DNA from: Octadecabacter sp. B2R22
Lineage (GTDB): Bacteria; Pseudomonadota; Alphaproteobacteria; Rhodobacterales; Rhodobacteraceae
Direction: 5' to 3'
Length of the DNA: 64,000 nt
NCBI RefSeq assembly: GCF_018861045.1
Contig: NZ_JAHKQJ010000005.1
Location: 484,802 to 548,801, forward strand
The notes under the pieces were generated by a model. The model ran no database searches. It had not been told where the DNA came from and saw only the letters and a list, made by a program, of their open reading frames with translations. Position numbers and translations under genes: made by a program. Shown piece after piece: positions 36,145 to 46,365 of this stretch. Position 1 is the stretch's first letter; each line of letters begins with the position of its first letter.

Positions 36145-36801
36145 GTGGTTTTCAGACGACGAGACAGGCGCTCATTTTGGCGCGCGACGCTGGAACTGCT
36201 CTGGCCTCGCGGCGGATGGGGCCGTGCGGCGCAATATGTCAAACATCGTGTACGTCGGCTTCCCGACACCCCTGAAAAGATTTCACGCGGAATTTGGGCA
36301 GGCGTTTTCACCACGTTTTCGCCGTTCTACGGGATTCATTTTTTCATTGCGGCATTTATCGCAATGGCCATGCGCGGCAATATACTTGCATCACTTATGG
36401 CCACGTTCTTCGGCAACCCGTTGACCTATATTCCGATCGCTTATGCGTCTCTAAGTACGGGGCACTGGCTTTTGGGGACGCGCATGAAACGCGACCTTCT
36501 TGAGGGAGCTCCAGGGCATGAAGTCTGTCGCATTGGTTGCCAGTTTAATAATGCATTTAGTGACCTATGGCATAATTTCACTGCGTTGTTCACGCATCAG
36601 GAAATGGATTGGCGCGGCTTGTCCGAATTCTACGGCGAAGTTTTCTACCCGTATTTCGTGGGCGGAATTATTCCCGGGATCATCACGGCGACCATCGCAT
36701 ATTACATCTCTGTACCGGTCATCCGTGCCTATCAAAATCGGCGCCGTAAACGTCTTCGCGCGAAACTTGCCCACCTGAAGAATCCTGCTGACGGCGCATA
36801 A
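36145..36801 (+). CDS. DUF2062 membrane protein
   Basis: The 218-residue protein belongs to DUF2062, with an Arg-rich N-terminus, two or more membrane helices (FSPFYGIHFFIAAFIAMAMRG is the strongest, then FFGNPLTYIPIAY) and a basic C-terminal tail. The function of DUF2062 is not established. It lies 24 bp after rsh and 39 bp before pdxJ in the same direction, which is a common Rhodobacterales order. Confidence 0.85.
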   Translation: MVFRRRDRRSFWRATLELLWPRGGWGRAAQYVKHRVRRLPDTPEKISRGIWAGVFTTFSPFYGIHFFIAAFIAMAMRGNILASLMATFFGNPLTYIPIAYASLSTGHWLLGTRMKRDLLEGAPGHEVCRIGCQFNNAFSDLWHNFTALFTHQEMDWRGLSEFYGEVFYPYFVGGIIPGIITATIAYYISVPVIRAYQNRRRKRLRAKLAHLKNPADGA

Positions 36802-36840
36802 AATCCGCGTTAGACTTAAGTCCAGCAGGAAGGGTCTCTT

Positions 36841-37581
36841 ATGTCCAAACTACGTCTTGGTGTGAATATTGATCATGTGGCTACAGTGCGCAATGCGCGG
36901 GGCGGAAGCACTCCGGATCCCGTCCGTGCGGCCATTCTCGCGCAAGAATTTGGGGCGGACGGAATCACAGCACACCTTCGCGAAGACCGTCGCCATATTG
37001 CGGATGCGGATATTGATGCGCTGATGGACGCACTGAACGTGCCGTTGAATTTCGAAATGGCAGCGACAGACGAAATGCAAAAGATTGCCCTGCGCCATAA
37101 GCCGCATGCGGTCTGCATCGTTCCAGAAAAGCGCGAAGAACGCACCACTGAGGGCGGGCTGGAAGTCGCGCGGGAAGAAAACCAGCTTGCGCATTTCATC
37201 GCTCCGTTGCGCGAAGCAGGGTGCCGCGTCTCGATCTTTATTGCAGCGGACCAACGTCAAATCGACGCGGCTCACCGAATTGGTGCTCAGGTCATCGAAC
37301 TTCACACTGGCGCTTTTTGCGATGCCCACGCAGAGGGCGATTTCGCCACACGCGATGCTGAACTGGAAAAAATGCGTGACATGTCGACCTATGCCCATTC
37401 GCTGGGGCTGGAAGTCCATGCAGGCCACGGGCTGACCTATGACACCGTGCAACCTGTTGCTGCTTTTCCTGAAGTCATGGAACTCAACATCGGGCATTTC
37501 CTGATCGGTGAGGCAATCTTCCTAGGCCTCGGACCGGCGATGGCTGAAATGCGCCGTCTCATGGACGAGGTTCGCACTTAA
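36841..37581 (+). CDS. pdxJ: Pyridoxine 5'-phosphate synthase
   Basis: PdxJ condenses 1-deoxyxylulose 5-phosphate with 3-amino-2-oxopropyl phosphate to pyridoxine 5'-phosphate. The 246-residue TIM barrel has the N-terminal LGVNIDHVATVRNARG motif, the middle CIVPEKREE stretch and the C-terminal GHGLTYDTV and LNIGHFLIGEA phosphate-binding blocks. GGAAGGG lies a few bases before the ATG. Confidence 0.96.
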   Translation: MSKLRLGVNIDHVATVRNARGGSTPDPVRAAILAQEFGADGITAHLREDRRHIADADIDALMDALNVPLNFEMAATDEMQKIALRHKPHAVCIVPEKREERTTEGGLEVAREENQLAHFIAPLREAGCRVSIFIAADQRQIDAAHRIGAQVIELHTGAFCDAHAEGDFATRDAELEKMRDMSTYAHSLGLEVHAGHGLTYDTVQPVAAFPEVMELNIGHFLIGEAIFLGLGPAMAEMRRLMDEVRT

Positions 37582-37655
37582 ACGGCCCTTGATTGTCCTA
37601 CTTGCTTGGCAGCGCCGAACCACGCACACTCCCTTTGGTTAGAACGGAGTTTGTC

Positions 37656-38108
37656 ATGCGTAGATTGTTACCCCTGATCATCACACTTTTTGCAGCGCCC
37701 GTCGCCGCGCAGACGGCCTTTCCTTGTGACTGGCAGGCCCGCGCAGATGCCATCGTTGAACCGTGGGAAGACTACAGTCGAACATTCGCCGATGGGAAAG
37801 TGCGTGTTGCGTTACTAGACACCATCGAACCCGCCGCCGCGGCGATGTACCTGCTGATCCTGCACCCACCATATGATGAACTTTCCGGTCGGACCTGCAC
37901 TGTCGTTGGGCTGGACGAAGGTTTGGGATACGCTGGCATGTTTTTCGAAGATCTGGACGCAAGTTACGATCCCGCAACGGGCCTGACGTTCACAATTCCT
38001 GCAATTATCTACCTCCCAGAACAGAGCTTTCAGAACTCGGCTTTGCTGAGCATTACCGTCAATCAATCTAGCGGTGATGTCGCAGTCACGCAGGAGCTTG
38101 CCGAATGA
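37656..38108 (+). CDS. Hypothetical exported protein
   Basis: A 150-residue protein with a clear Sec signal peptide (MRRLLPLIITLFAAPVAAQ, cleavage near residue 19) and no recognised domain. Two cysteines (about 24 and 87) could form a periplasmic disulphide. The 3' end overlaps the LysE-type gene by 4 bp, so translation is coupled. I see no clue to the function. Confidence 0.75.
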   Translation: MRRLLPLIITLFAAPVAAQTAFPCDWQARADAIVEPWEDYSRTFADGKVRVALLDTIEPAAAAMYLLILHPPYDELSGRTCTVVGLDEGLGYAGMFFEDLDASYDPATGLTFTIPAIIYLPEQSFQNSALLSITVNQSSGDVAVTQELAE

Positions 38109-38728
38109 ACGACCTGTTGTTCCCATTGCCGTTGATCCTGCTGGGGTGGGCGGTTGCGGGCGGCAGTCCTGGCCCTGCGACGCTTACGATTTCGAGCACA
38201 TCCATGGCTCATGGTCGCGCAATGGGGCTGCGGCTTGCGGCGGGCGTTGTTCTGGGGTCCGCAATTTGGGGCATCGCAGCGGCGCTCGGTTTTTCGGCGA
38301 TCATGGTCGCGAATGCATGGCTCTTTGAGGTGATCCGCTTCGCCGGTGCTGGCTATCTTCTGTTTCTTGCTGGAAAGTCATTGCTTTCTGCATGGCATGG
38401 CAAGGCCGTCCAACCGCAGGTTCCTAGCCGGGCAGGTGCATTCGGCAAAGGTTTGGCGCTGCACCTCACCAATCCCAAAGCGATCCTGAGCTGGGGGGCG
38501 ATCTATGCCGTTGTTTTGTCTGCAGATGCAGCGCCAATGTCGGTCGCTTTCCTGTTTTGCGTGCTGAGTCTGACGTCCATGGCGATATTTTTTGGCTATG
38601 CAGTCCTGTTTTCCTCCGCTCCGATTGCTACGGTCTACCTACGCGCGAAACGCGGTTTTGATCTGGTGTTTGGCGTGTTATTCGGGGCGGCATCTTTGAA
38701 ACTACTGACGGCAAAGCTCACCCCATGA
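38105..38728 (+). CDS. LysE/RhtB-family exporter
   Basis: A 207-residue inner-membrane protein with about six helices and the N-terminal [16 protein letters not shown] motif of the LysE/RhtB amino-acid exporters. Those proteins usually export amino acids or related compounds; the substrate is unknown. It overlaps the preceding exported protein and acpS by 4 bp at each end. Confidence 0.88.
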   Translation: MNDLLFPLPLILLGWAVAGGSPGPATLTISSTSMAHGRAMGLRLAAGVVLGSAIWGIAAALGFSAIMVANAWLFEVIRFAGAGYLLFLAGKSLLSAWHGKAVQPQVPSRAGAFGKGLALHLTNPKAILSWGAIYAVVLSADAAPMSVAFLFCVLSLTSMAIFFGYAVLFSSAPIATVYLRAKRGFDLVFGVLFGAASLKLLTAKLTP

Positions 38729-39129
38729 TCCTCGGCATCGGCACGGACCTCGCAAACATCGACCGGATTCAGGGGACGCTTGATCGTTTCGGCGACCGGT
38801 TCCGCAATCGCGTTTTTACCGAAGTTGAGCAACATAAAGCTGAACGGCGCAAAGATATTGCAGGCACGTACGCCAAACGATGGGCCGCCAAAGAGGCGTG
38901 TTCAAAGGCGCTGGGCACAGGGCTACGCATGGGCATTTCATGGAAAGACATGGCCGTGTCCAACTTGCGAACCGGCCAACCTGTGATGGAGGTCACGGGC
39001 TGGGCCAAAGAGCGCCTTGAGACCATGACACCAGAGGGGCATGAGGCAATCATCCACGTAACACTGACAGATGATCATCCTTGGGCGCAGGCCTTTGTTG
39101 TTATCGAATCTCGCCCAATTAACGTGTAG
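38725..39129 (+). CDS. acpS: Holo-[acyl-carrier-protein] synthase
   Basis: AcpS transfers the phosphopantetheine arm of CoA to ACP. The 134-residue protein has the metal-binding Asp8 in GIGTDLANI and Glu57 in [14 protein letters not shown], as in trimeric AcpS. It overlaps the exporter gene by 4 bp and precedes lepB by 79 bp, where a candidate promoter lies. Confidence 0.96.
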   Translation: MILGIGTDLANIDRIQGTLDRFGDRFRNRVFTEVEQHKAERRKDIAGTYAKRWAAKEACSKALGTGLRMGISWKDMAVSNLRTGQPVMEVTGWAKERLETMTPEGHEAIIHVTLTDDHPWAQAFVVIESRPINV

Positions 39130-39140
39130 GTCAGTACGGG

Positions 39141-39171
39141 TTGACTTGGCGGGCCGTCACGCGCACATAAC
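39141..39171 (+). promoter_or_regulatory. Candidate promoter for lepB-rnc-era-recO
   Basis: TTGACT at 39141-39146 and CATAAC at 39166-39171 with a 19-bp spacer lie 38 bp before the lepB GTG. The spacing is slightly long and the -10 only partly matches, so this is a weak call. Confidence 0.3.
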
Positions 39172-39208
39172 CCCAGATTTTATTGACGATTAAACGTGAG
39201 GTTGGGCC

Positions 39209-40027
39209 GTGTGGGCATCCATTAAAGAAACAGTAAAAACAGTCGTTTACGCGCTGCTTATCGCGGGCGTGTTTCGTACATTCCTGTTTCAACCATTTTG
39301 GATTCCATCGGGATCAATGAAAGAAACGCTGCTGATCGGCGATTTCTTGTTCGTCAACAAGATGGCCTATGGCTATTCTTACGCGTCTTGCCCGACGATT
39401 ATTATCCCTGCTGTCGGCTTGGATGTTGATGCCGAAGATTTCTGCGGCGTATTCAAAGGCGGCAATGAACGCCTGTTCGGGTCAGAACCGGAACGCGGCG
39501 ATGTTGTTGTCTTTCGCCACCCGGTTTCAGGCCGCGACTTTATCAAACGCTTGATAGGGATGCCCGGTGACACCGTTCAGGTGCAAAACGGCGTCATCAT
39601 TCTGAATGGCGAAGAAGTAGCGCAAACCGAAGCGGGTCTGTTCACAGAAACGATGGAACGCCAAGGCGGGCAGGGCAACCTTCCACGCTGTACCAACGGC
39701 GCTGTTGGTTTGGGGGCAGACTGCCTAAAGCAGCGGTTCACGGAAACACTGCCGAACGGCACAGAATACTCTGTTTTGAACATCGGCGAACGTGACCTAG
39801 ACAACACGGGCATCTTCACCGTTCCTGAGGGTCAGTATTTCTTCATGGGCGACAACCGCGACAACTCCTCTGACAGCCGCGTGCCTCAGATTTCTGGTGG
39901 TGTTGGCTTTGTTCCATACGAAGATATTGTTGGTCGTGCAGACCGCGTCATGTTCTCCTCATCGGGCCGTTCGCTGTTGGCGTTCTGGACATGGAGAGCT
40001 GATCGTTACTTCAAGGCCGTCGAGTGA
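39209..40027 (+). CDS. lepB: Signal peptidase I
   Basis: It removes signal peptides on the outer face of the inner membrane. The 272-residue protein has an N-terminal helix (about 8-26), the catalytic Ser36 in [10 protein letters not shown] and Lys113 in [14 protein letters not shown], and the [12 protein letters not shown] box. A GTG start at 39209 gives the usual [10 protein letters not shown]-terminus. Between Ser and Lys lies an insert with two cysteines. The 3' end overlaps rnc by 4 bp. Confidence 0.96.
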   Translation: MWASIKETVKTVVYALLIAGVFRTFLFQPFWIPSGSMKETLLIGDFLFVNKMAYGYSYASCPTIIIPAVGLDVDAEDFCGVFKGGNERLFGSEPERGDVVVFRHPVSGRDFIKRLIGMPGDTVQVQNGVIILNGEEVAQTEAGLFTETMERQGGQGNLPRCTNGAVGLGADCLKQRFTETLPNGTEYSVLNIGERDLDNTGIFTVPEGQYFFMGDNRDNSSDSRVPQISGGVGFVPYEDIVGRADRVMFSSSGRSLLAFWTWRADRYFKAVE

Positions 40028-40713
40028 AACTGTCGGGCGCACTTCGTGAGTTTCAAGACAGGCTTGGCCACAGTTTTGCCAAGCCAGAGCACTTGATCCG
40101 CGCGGTCACCCATTCGTCCATGTCCTCGCCACACCGCGACGACAACCAGCGTTTTGAATTTCTCGGGGATCGTGTGCTTGGTCTCGTGATGGCAGAAGCG
40201 CTTCTTGAGGCTGACAAGAACGCACCCGAAGGGCTGCTTGCCCCGCGGTTCAACGCGCTTGTGCGCAAAGAAACCTGTGCAGATGTCGCCCGCCAGATTG
40301 ATCTGGGCGCTGTCTTGAAACTGGGCCGCTCAGAGATGTTGACCGGCGGTCGCCGCAAAGAAGCGCTGCTTGGCGACGCCATGGAAGCAGTCATTGCAGC
40401 GGTCTATGTAGACGCTGGTTTTGAGGTCGCACGCGACCGTGTTGTTGCGCTTTGGGGGGATCGGATCACCAACGTCGAAGAAGACGCCCGTGATCCGAAA
40501 ACGGCGTTACAAGAATGGGCACAGGCGAAGGGCGAGCCACCGCCATCGTACACGGAAATCACCCGAAGCGGTCCTGACCACGCGCCCGTCTTTACGATTG
40601 AAGTCCGCCTTAAGTCAGGCGCTTCCGAACAGGCGAAAGCGCCGAACAAACGACAGGCCCAGCAGGCCGCAGCCGCAGCCCTTTTGGCCCGCGTGCAAGG
40701 AGAAGATACATGA
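40024..40713 (+). CDS. rnc: Ribonuclease III
   Basis: RNase III cuts double-stranded RNA. The 229-residue protein starts at a GTG overlapping the lepB stop and has the RNase III motif [12 protein letters not shown] (Glu45 and Asp49) and a second acidic site in [14 protein letters not shown], then a C-terminal dsRNA-binding domain (about 155-225). It overlaps era by 4 bp. Confidence 0.97.
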   Translation: MKLSGALREFQDRLGHSFAKPEHLIRAVTHSSMSSPHRDDNQRFEFLGDRVLGLVMAEALLEADKNAPEGLLAPRFNALVRKETCADVARQIDLGAVLKLGRSEMLTGGRRKEALLGDAMEAVIAAVYVDAGFEVARDRVVALWGDRITNVEEDARDPKTALQEWAQAKGEPPPSYTEITRSGPDHAPVFTIEVRLKSGASEQAKAPNKRQAQQAAAAALLARVQGEDT

Positions 40714-41630
40714 GCGATGATACCCCACAACGCGCCGGTTTTGTTGCCCTCATCGGTGAGCCAAACGCAGGTAAGTCTACACTGTTGAACCGGATGGTTG
40801 GCGCGAAAGTGTCAATCGTGACCCATAAGGTCCAGACGACCCGTGCCCGCATTCGCGGCGTGGCTATCGAGGGCTCAAGCCAGATCGTGTTCGTTGACAC
40901 GCCGGGTCTGTTCCAGCCCAAACGCCGCCTTGATCGCGCGATGGTTGCGGCCGCTTGGGGCGGTGTTGCAGATGCGGACGTCGTTGTCCTGATGATCGAA
41001 GCGCACAGTGGTATCACCAAAGGCGTCGAAGCGATTTTGGAACGTCTCGGCGATGTCGGCAAAGGCCGCACCGTTGCTTTGGCGATCAACAAGATCGACC
41101 GCGTTGAAGCGCCGGTTCTGCTTGGCCTCACCAAGGACCTGAACGAACGCTTTGATTTCGCCGAGACCTTTATGATATCTGCCGAAAAAGGCCACGGTGT
41201 CGATACGCTGCGCACATGGTTGGCCGAGCGGATGCCCGAAGAGCCGTGGCTTTACCCAGAAGACCAGATCGCTGACTTACCGCTGCGGATGATCGCCGCT
41301 GAAATGACCCGCGAAAAGCTGACCCTGCGTTTGCACCAAGAGCTACCGTATCAGCTGACCGTTGAGACCGAGAACTGGGAAGAGCGCAAAGACGGGTCCT
41401 GCAAAATCGACCAAATCGTTTACGTTATGCGGGACGGCCACAAAGGCATCGTCTTGGGCAATCGCGGCGAAACCATCAAGGCCGTCGGCAAAGCGTCCCG
41501 CGAAGAGCTCGTTGAGTTTTTGGGTCGCAAGGTTCACCTGTTCCTACAGGTTAAGGTCCGTCCGGGCTGGCTTGAAGAATCTGAACGCTATTCTGAAATG
41601 GGCCTCGACTTTAAGGACGGCAACGCTTGA
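40710..41630 (+). CDS. era: GTPase Era
   Basis: Era binds 16S rRNA and helps 30S assembly. The 306-residue protein has G1 GEPNAGKS at 16-23, G3 DTPGLF and G4 NKID, and a C-terminal KH domain from about 210 ([15 protein letters not shown]). It lies between rnc and a DUF1491 gene with 4-bp overlaps on both sides. Confidence 0.97.
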   Translation: MSDDTPQRAGFVALIGEPNAGKSTLLNRMVGAKVSIVTHKVQTTRARIRGVAIEGSSQIVFVDTPGLFQPKRRLDRAMVAAAWGGVADADVVVLMIEAHSGITKGVEAILERLGDVGKGRTVALAINKIDRVEAPVLLGLTKDLNERFDFAETFMISAEKGHGVDTLRTWLAERMPEEPWLYPEDQIADLPLRMIAAEMTREKLTLRLHQELPYQLTVETENWEERKDGSCKIDQIVYVMRDGHKGIVLGNRGETIKAVGKASREELVEFLGRKVHLFLQVKVRPGWLEESERYSEMGLDFKDGNA

Positions 41631-41959
41631 GCACCCGTCTGACATCCGACCTTTGGGTGTCTGCCTATTTGACCCGTCTGCGGTTGGTTGAAATCCCCGC
41701 CTTTGTTGTGCGCAAGGGCGATGCGACGGCCGGTTCCGTTTTGGTGAAACTCAACACATTGGATGGCAATGCCCGCGCGTTTCAGCGCCAGTTTGACCTG
41801 ATGTCAGGAGACCGCGAATGGGTCACCTTGGCCGAAGGACCCGAACCCGACGTGGATGCATCGTTGGACAAACAGGCAGGGTTTGACCCTGACCTTTGGG
41901 TGATTGAGGTCGAAGACCGTCAGGGCCGCCATTTGCTAGACGACCCCTCCTTGGCCTAG
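41627..41959 (+). CDS. DUF1491 protein
   Basis: The 110-residue protein matches DUF1491, a family found in alphaproteobacteria next to era and recO, with no known function. A TTG at 41627 overlaps the era stop and gives the conserved [14 protein letters not shown] start. It is soluble, with no signal or membrane segment. The stable position in the era-recO run suggests a housekeeping link that I cannot specify. Confidence 0.8.
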   Translation: MSTRLTSDLWVSAYLTRLRLVEIPAFVVRKGDATAGSVLVKLNTLDGNARAFQRQFDLMSGDREWVTLAEGPEPDVDASLDKQAGFDPDLWVIEVEDRQGRHLLDDPSLA

Positions 41960-41968
41960 GTTGTCGCT

Positions 41969-42697
41969 ATGATTGAATGGCGCGATGAAGGGGCTTTGTT
42001 GAAGGTCCGAAAACACGGTGAAAACTCCGCCATCATTGAGGTGTTTACCCAGACCCATGGCAAGGCAGCAGGCATCGTGCGTGGCGGTACAAGCCGCAAG
42101 ATCGCACCCTTGCTTCAACCCGGCGCCCAACTGGACGTAACGTGGAAAGCGCGCCTCGAAAATCACCTCGGAAGCTTTACCATCGAACCTGTCCGCAGTC
42201 GCGCAGCTCAGGTGATGCAGGATCGTCTGGCGTTGGCGGGGTTAAATGCTGTGACGGGTATTCTGGCATTTGTTTTGCCAGAACGCGAAACCCACCCGCC
42301 GCTCTATGATCGCACTATCGCCCTACTTGATCTGCTTGGACAAAATGAGGTTTGGCCGCTTGCATACCTTCAGTGGGAAATCGCCCTGCTCGAAGAAATG
42401 GGTTTTGCATTGGATCTGTCCGCGTGTGCCGTATCAGGCCTGAACGATGATCTGTTCTATGTCTCTCCGCGAACTGGGCGTGCCGTTTCACGGCTGGCTG
42501 CGGGCGAATGGGCCGACCGATTGTTGGCTTTGCCAAAGGTCATGCTGGGCAAGGGGGATGCTGATATCCCTGACATCTTGATTGCGTTGAAAACCACAGG
42601 ACATTTCCTGCACCATCACCTCGCGAAATCGCTGGGGGATCGCCCTTTACCCGATGCCCGCCAACGCTTGATCGACGTCTTGAAGCGCTCGACTTAA
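41969..42697 (+). CDS. recO: DNA repair protein RecO
   Basis: RecO loads RecA onto SSB-coated DNA with RecR. The 242-residue protein has the N-terminal OB-fold (about 1-80, with [14 protein letters not shown]) and a helical C-terminal region; the zinc-finger cysteines of some RecO proteins are not obvious, as in many alphaproteobacteria. It overlaps the convergent META-domain lipoprotein gene by 4 bp. Confidence 0.95.
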   Translation: MIEWRDEGALLKVRKHGENSAIIEVFTQTHGKAAGIVRGGTSRKIAPLLQPGAQLDVTWKARLENHLGSFTIEPVRSRAAQVMQDRLALAGLNAVTGILAFVLPERETHPPLYDRTIALLDLLGQNEVWPLAYLQWEIALLEEMGFALDLSACAVSGLNDDLFYVSPRTGRAVSRLAAGEWADRLLALPKVMLGKGDADIPDILIALKTTGHFLHHHLAKSLGDRPLPDARQRLIDVLKRST

Positions 42698-43083
42698 CGG
42701 GCTTTGAAAACCATTGATCGTCCATCGACGTTCGACAGGATGAGCGTACCGCCCTGAACCTCGGACAACGTCATGACTTCCAATGCGGCAAAGAATGCGG
42801 ATTCGGCAGCAAGATTTTCGCAGGCCATGCGCGTCGCGCCGATCCCTTCGAGAGCAAACCAAGGATAAGGCGCAGTCTGTGTTGCGAAGTAACGATTGCA
42901 GGGCGCTTGCCCCTCGACGCGTCCTTCCTCTGGAAAACTGATAGTTGCAAGCGCCGTAAACGGTGCGTCATCTATTTCAGCTAACTGATATTCAGCTTCC
43001 GGGTCGGTGAATTTGGACACGCTTTCATCCCCTTGGCAGGCTGCGAGAGCTAGGAACATCAATATCAGCAGGGGCTTGATCAT
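42694..43083 (-). CDS. META-domain lipoprotein
   Basis: A 129-residue protein with a lipobox LAAC at 13-16, so it should be lipid-anchored in the envelope. The following domain matches META (HslJ-like), with the [10 protein letters not shown] block and LILSNVDG near the end. META proteins are small, stress-linked and of unclear function. The ATG at 43083 is used; a longer frame would destroy the signal peptide. Confidence 0.82.
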   Translation of the reverse strand: MIKPLLILMFLALAACQGDESVSKFTDPEAEYQLAEIDDAPFTALATISFPEEGRVEGQAPCNRYFATQTAPYPWFALEGIGATRMACENLAAESAFFAALEVMTLSEVQGGTLILSNVDGRSMVFKAR

Positions 43084-43178
43084 GTTTGTAATGTAACCTT
43101 TGGGCACAGCATCCAAAAAGGGGAATCTTTACCAATACGGGATTGCGTGCTTTCCTATGACGTATTCAGGAGAAAAAT

Positions 43179-43775
43179 ATGATTGTAGAATTTGTTATCG
43201 CCGCCACTCTGACATTACCCACAATGGGTCCGAGCGTAACGCAGGTCGAATTCAGAGAACCTATCCGAGAGGTGGTAACTTACCCCCCAGTTGGTGTGTT
43301 AGAACAGGCATCCGGCCTCCGGTTACCCGACGAGGTCCGATCCGTGTTTGAGGAAGATTTTCTTGAGGGGCACGTCTATTTCGGTGCTTTCGCGATCACC
43401 AAGGAATTTGGCTACGGGTATGTTACGGGCGCAAACTCTATTGAAGCTGCTCGCGATATTGCCATTGAGGAATGCCTCAAGCAGGGCGCAGGGTGCCTTA
43501 TCTTCGCTGAACTATATCCCGAAGGGTACGTGCCACTAGAAGACGGGCAAGTGAGCCTTGCCCCCGAAGCGGCTGCGTATTTCAACAACCCGGGCGCGGA
43601 CTGGGGCACGTATCGCGCAATGGCCGTCAGCGAAGACGGGGCCTATGCCATTGTGTGGGACTATGAAACGCCCGCGGCCGCAGCGGCGGCTGCGCTCGCA
43701 GACTGTGAAGAATACGTCATCACCAATTTACCGAACCTGCGTTCGATGCCCTGTGTGTTGATCCCGTTTAAGTAG
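43179..43775 (+). CDS. Hypothetical protein with two DUF4189-like repeats
   Basis: A 198-residue protein with a hydrophobic N-terminus that may act as a signal. It holds two similar segments of about 50 residues (from about 65 and 148), each with a GxxAIxxExGxxxxxxxxxxAxxxAxxxC pattern ending in a Cys-containing strand, resembling DUF4189-type repeats. The match is loose, and the function is unknown. It stands alone between convergent genes. Confidence 0.6.
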   Translation: MIVEFVIAATLTLPTMGPSVTQVEFREPIREVVTYPPVGVLEQASGLRLPDEVRSVFEEDFLEGHVYFGAFAITKEFGYGYVTGANSIEAARDIAIEECLKQGAGCLIFAELYPEGYVPLEDGQVSLAPEAAAYFNNPGADWGTYRAMAVSEDGAYAIVWDYETPAAAAAAALADCEEYVITNLPNLRSMPCVLIPFK

Positions 43776-43780
43776 GGGTC

Positions 43781-45451
43781 TTACAGAATGCGGCGTGAAA
43801 TCACCTGAGCCTGAATTTCACCTGCACCTTCAAAGATGTTTAAGATGCGGGCGTCGCACAGGATACGGCTGACTTTGTATTCAAGTGCAAAGCCGTTGCC
43901 GCCGTGGATTTGCAATGCGTTGTCCGCAGCCGCCCACGCAACCCGTGCGCCCAGCAATTTCGCCATGCCTGCTTCGACGTCGCAGCGGCGGCCCTCGTCT
44001 TTCTCAAAGGCGCTGAAATAGGTCAGCTGACGTGCGACCATGATTTCAACGGCCATCATGGCAAGTTTGTTGGCCACGCGAGGGAATTCGATCAGGCTTT
44101 TGCCGAACTGTTTGCGATCCTGCGCATACTGCATCGCCACATCCATAGCCGAACAAGCCACACCAATGGCACGGGCGGCCGTCTGAATGCGGGCGGACTC
44201 GAATGTCTCCATCAGCTGCTTAAAGCCTTTGCCCTCTTCACCACCCAAAAGGTTTTCACCTTTGACCGCAAAGCCATCAAACGCGAGTTCGTATTCCTTC
44301 ATGCCACGATAACCGAGCACTTCGATTTCACCGCCCGTCATGCCCTCGGTCGGGAACGGGTTCGCGTCATCGCCCGGTGTCTTTTCGGCCAAGAACATGG
44401 ACAGACCTTTGTAGTCCGTCGTGTTTGGGTCCGTGCGGGCCAACAGTGTCATGACGTGCGTGCGGCTTGCATGGGTGATCCAAGTCTTGTTGCCTGTAAC
44501 GGTGTAGTCGTCACCATCTTTAACTGCGCGTGTGCGAAGCGATCCAAGGTCAGACCCGGTGTTCGGTTCCGTGAATACGGCTGTTGGCAGTTTCTCGGCA
44601 CTGGCCAAAGCTGGCAACCATTTCTGTTTCTGCTCTTCCGTACCGCCTGCGATGATCAGTTCGGCGGCAATTTCGGAGCGTGTCCCAAGCGATCCAACAC
44701 CGATGTAGCCGCGAGACAGTTCTTCGGAAACGACACACATAGATGCTTTGGACAGCCCAAAGCCGCCGTATTCTTCGGGGATCGTCAGGCCAAATACGCC
44801 CATTTCGGCAAGTTCATCGATGACGTCCATCGGGATCAATTCGTCTTTCAAGTGCCATTCGTGGGCGAAAGGTTCGACCTTTTCGACAGCATAACGGCGG
44901 AACTGATCGCGGATCATTTCCAGCTCTTCATCAAGGCCAGTTGCCCCGACGGTTACTTCTGCACTGCGTTCCTGCATCAAGGCCACAAGGCGCAGACGTG
45001 CGGCTTGGGTGTTTCCGCTTTGGGTTAGGGTCTGAATTTCAGGCGTGGCCAACGTATTCATTTGATCTTGCGTTAGGCCGATGTCTTGCAGGCGCAAAAT
45101 TTCGCCTTGGTTCATCGGGATGCCACCGCTGATTTGCGCAAGGTATTCGCCGAACGCGATCTGGTGGATCAACTGTTCAACCTCACCGAACCTGCCGTCC
45201 GATTTCAGCTTTTCCGCCCAAACCTGCATCTGCGCCAAGGCTTCAACGTATGTCGCCAGCCATGCCAGCCCATGGGATGCCGTTTGTTCGGCCTCAACCT
45301 TGGGTCCTGAAACGCGGCCATCAACAACCACGAGCTCCCGAACGCAGTCTTTTGCTGTCTCGAGAAGTGCGCGAGCCGGTGCGATCACGGCTCCTGTGGT
45401 GGTCAGAAGGTCAGGCAACAGCGCAGTTTTGTCTTGTGCGTCGAGGGGCAT
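43781..45451 (-). CDS. mcd: (2S)-methylsuccinyl-CoA dehydrogenase
   Basis: Mcd oxidises (2S)-methylsuccinyl-CoA to mesaconyl-CoA in the ethylmalonyl-CoA pathway for acetyl-CoA assimilation. The 556-residue length, with a helical N-terminal extension of about 165 residues before the acyl-CoA dehydrogenase fold, is characteristic of Mcd and unlike ordinary acyl-CoA dehydrogenases of about 390. The flavin core includes FTEPNTGSDLGSLRT and the DRKQFGK block. Electrons should pass to the ETF encoded at 56167-57851. A different long acyl-CoA dehydrogenase is less likely. Confidence 0.87.
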   Translation of the reverse strand: MPLDAQDKTALLPDLLTTTGAVIAPARALLETAKDCVRELVVVDGRVSGPKVEAEQTASHGLAWLATYVEALAQMQVWAEKLKSDGRFGEVEQLIHQIAFGEYLAQISGGIPMNQGEILRLQDIGLTQDQMNTLATPEIQTLTQSGNTQAARLRLVALMQERSAEVTVGATGLDEELEMIRDQFRRYAVEKVEPFAHEWHLKDELIPMDVIDELAEMGVFGLTIPEEYGGFGLSKASMCVVSEELSRGYIGVGSLGTRSEIAAELIIAGGTEEQKQKWLPALASAEKLPTAVFTEPNTGSDLGSLRTRAVKDGDDYTVTGNKTWITHASRTHVMTLLARTDPNTTDYKGLSMFLAEKTPGDDANPFPTEGMTGGEIEVLGYRGMKEYELAFDGFAVKGENLLGGEEGKGFKQLMETFESARIQTAARAIGVACSAMDVAMQYAQDRKQFGKSLIEFPRVANKLAMMAVEIMVARQLTYFSAFEKDEGRRCDVEAGMAKLLGARVAWAAADNALQIHGGNGFALEYKVSRILCDARILNIFEGAGEIQAQVISRRIL

Positions 45452-45597
45452 GGTCGACTCCTTTATTATGCAGTCGCAGAAATAACGCTCTCGCAGGTGC
45501 AGCGCAATAATAATTCGCGAAAAAGTGAGTTTGCGAACGAAAATAACCGAACGGAAATTGAGTGCAGAGGGGTGAAACGAGGTGTATCTGGTTGATT

Positions 45598-46365
45598 ATG
45601 GAATATTTACTTGGAATCGACGGTATTGGCGCTTTGGCGTACATTCTCGCGGTGGCGGTGTTCGCCGGGCTGGTGAAAGGTGTCGTTGGCTTCGCGATGC
45701 CGATGATTCTGATTTCAGGTATGACGTTAGTATTGCCACCAGAGCAGGCATTAGCCGCTTTGATATTGCCGACCCTTCTAACAAACGTATGGCAGTCGTT
45801 GCGTCAGGGCATGCAAAGCGCCGTTCAAACGATACGTGAGTTTCGCGTCTTCCTTGCGTGTTTGGTTGTAGTGCTGGTGATGAGCGCCCAGCTTGTCCGC
45901 ATTCTTGAACCGCAAATGCTCTATGCATTGATCGGAGTTCCCGTCGCGCTGTTTTCGGTTTTGCAGTTGGCAGGCTGGAAACCAAAACTCTCCGCACGAT
46001 CAACCCGACTGGATGCAATCATTGGCAGTTTTGCTGGTTTTGTAGGGGGTATCTCGGGTGTTTGGGGGCCGCCGACGGTTGCATATCTGACCGCAGTGAA
46101 CACACCAAAACAGGACCAGATGCGCGCTCAAGGGGTGATCTACGGCATTGGTGCGGTCGCGCTGGCTGGGGCGCACCTTCAGACGGGTGTGCTGCGGAGT
46201 GAGAACCTGCCTTTGACGCTCACGATCCTGCCGTTTGCTTTTGTAGGGCTATGGATCGGGTTCCGTCTGCAAGATCAGATTCCGCAAGAGAGGTTTCGCA
46301 TGTTGACCCTCATTGTGTTGGCCGTTGCGGGCCTGAACCTGATCCGCCGTGCGATGCTTGGTTAA
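45598..46365 (+). CDS. TauE/SafE-family sulphite exporter-like permease
   Basis: A 255-residue inner-membrane protein with about eight helices and the TauE/SafE core (VKGVVGFAMPMIL, and GFVGGISGVWGPPTVAYL in the second half). Members export sulphite or related anions; the substrate is not evident. The ATG at 45598 is the simplest start, but an upstream GTG (45562) would extend the N-terminus by 12 residues. It is divergent from mcd. Confidence 0.85.
   Translation: MEYLLGIDGIGALAYILAVAVFAGLVKGVVGFAMPMILISGMTLVLPPEQALAALILPTLLTNVWQSLRQGMQSAVQTIREFRVFLACLVVVLVMSAQLVRILEPQMLYALIGVPVALFSVLQLAGWKPKLSARSTRLDAIIGSFAGFVGGISGVWGPPTVAYLTAVNTPKQDQMRAQGVIYGIGAVALAGAHLQTGVLRSENLPLTLTILPFAFVGLWIGFRLQDQIPQERFRMLTLIVLAVAGLNLIRRAMLG

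Noticed and set aside
43904..45028. Plus-strand frame of 374 codons inside mcd
   Set aside because: It is antisense to a well supported acyl-CoA dehydrogenase; the composition is typical of a shadow frame.
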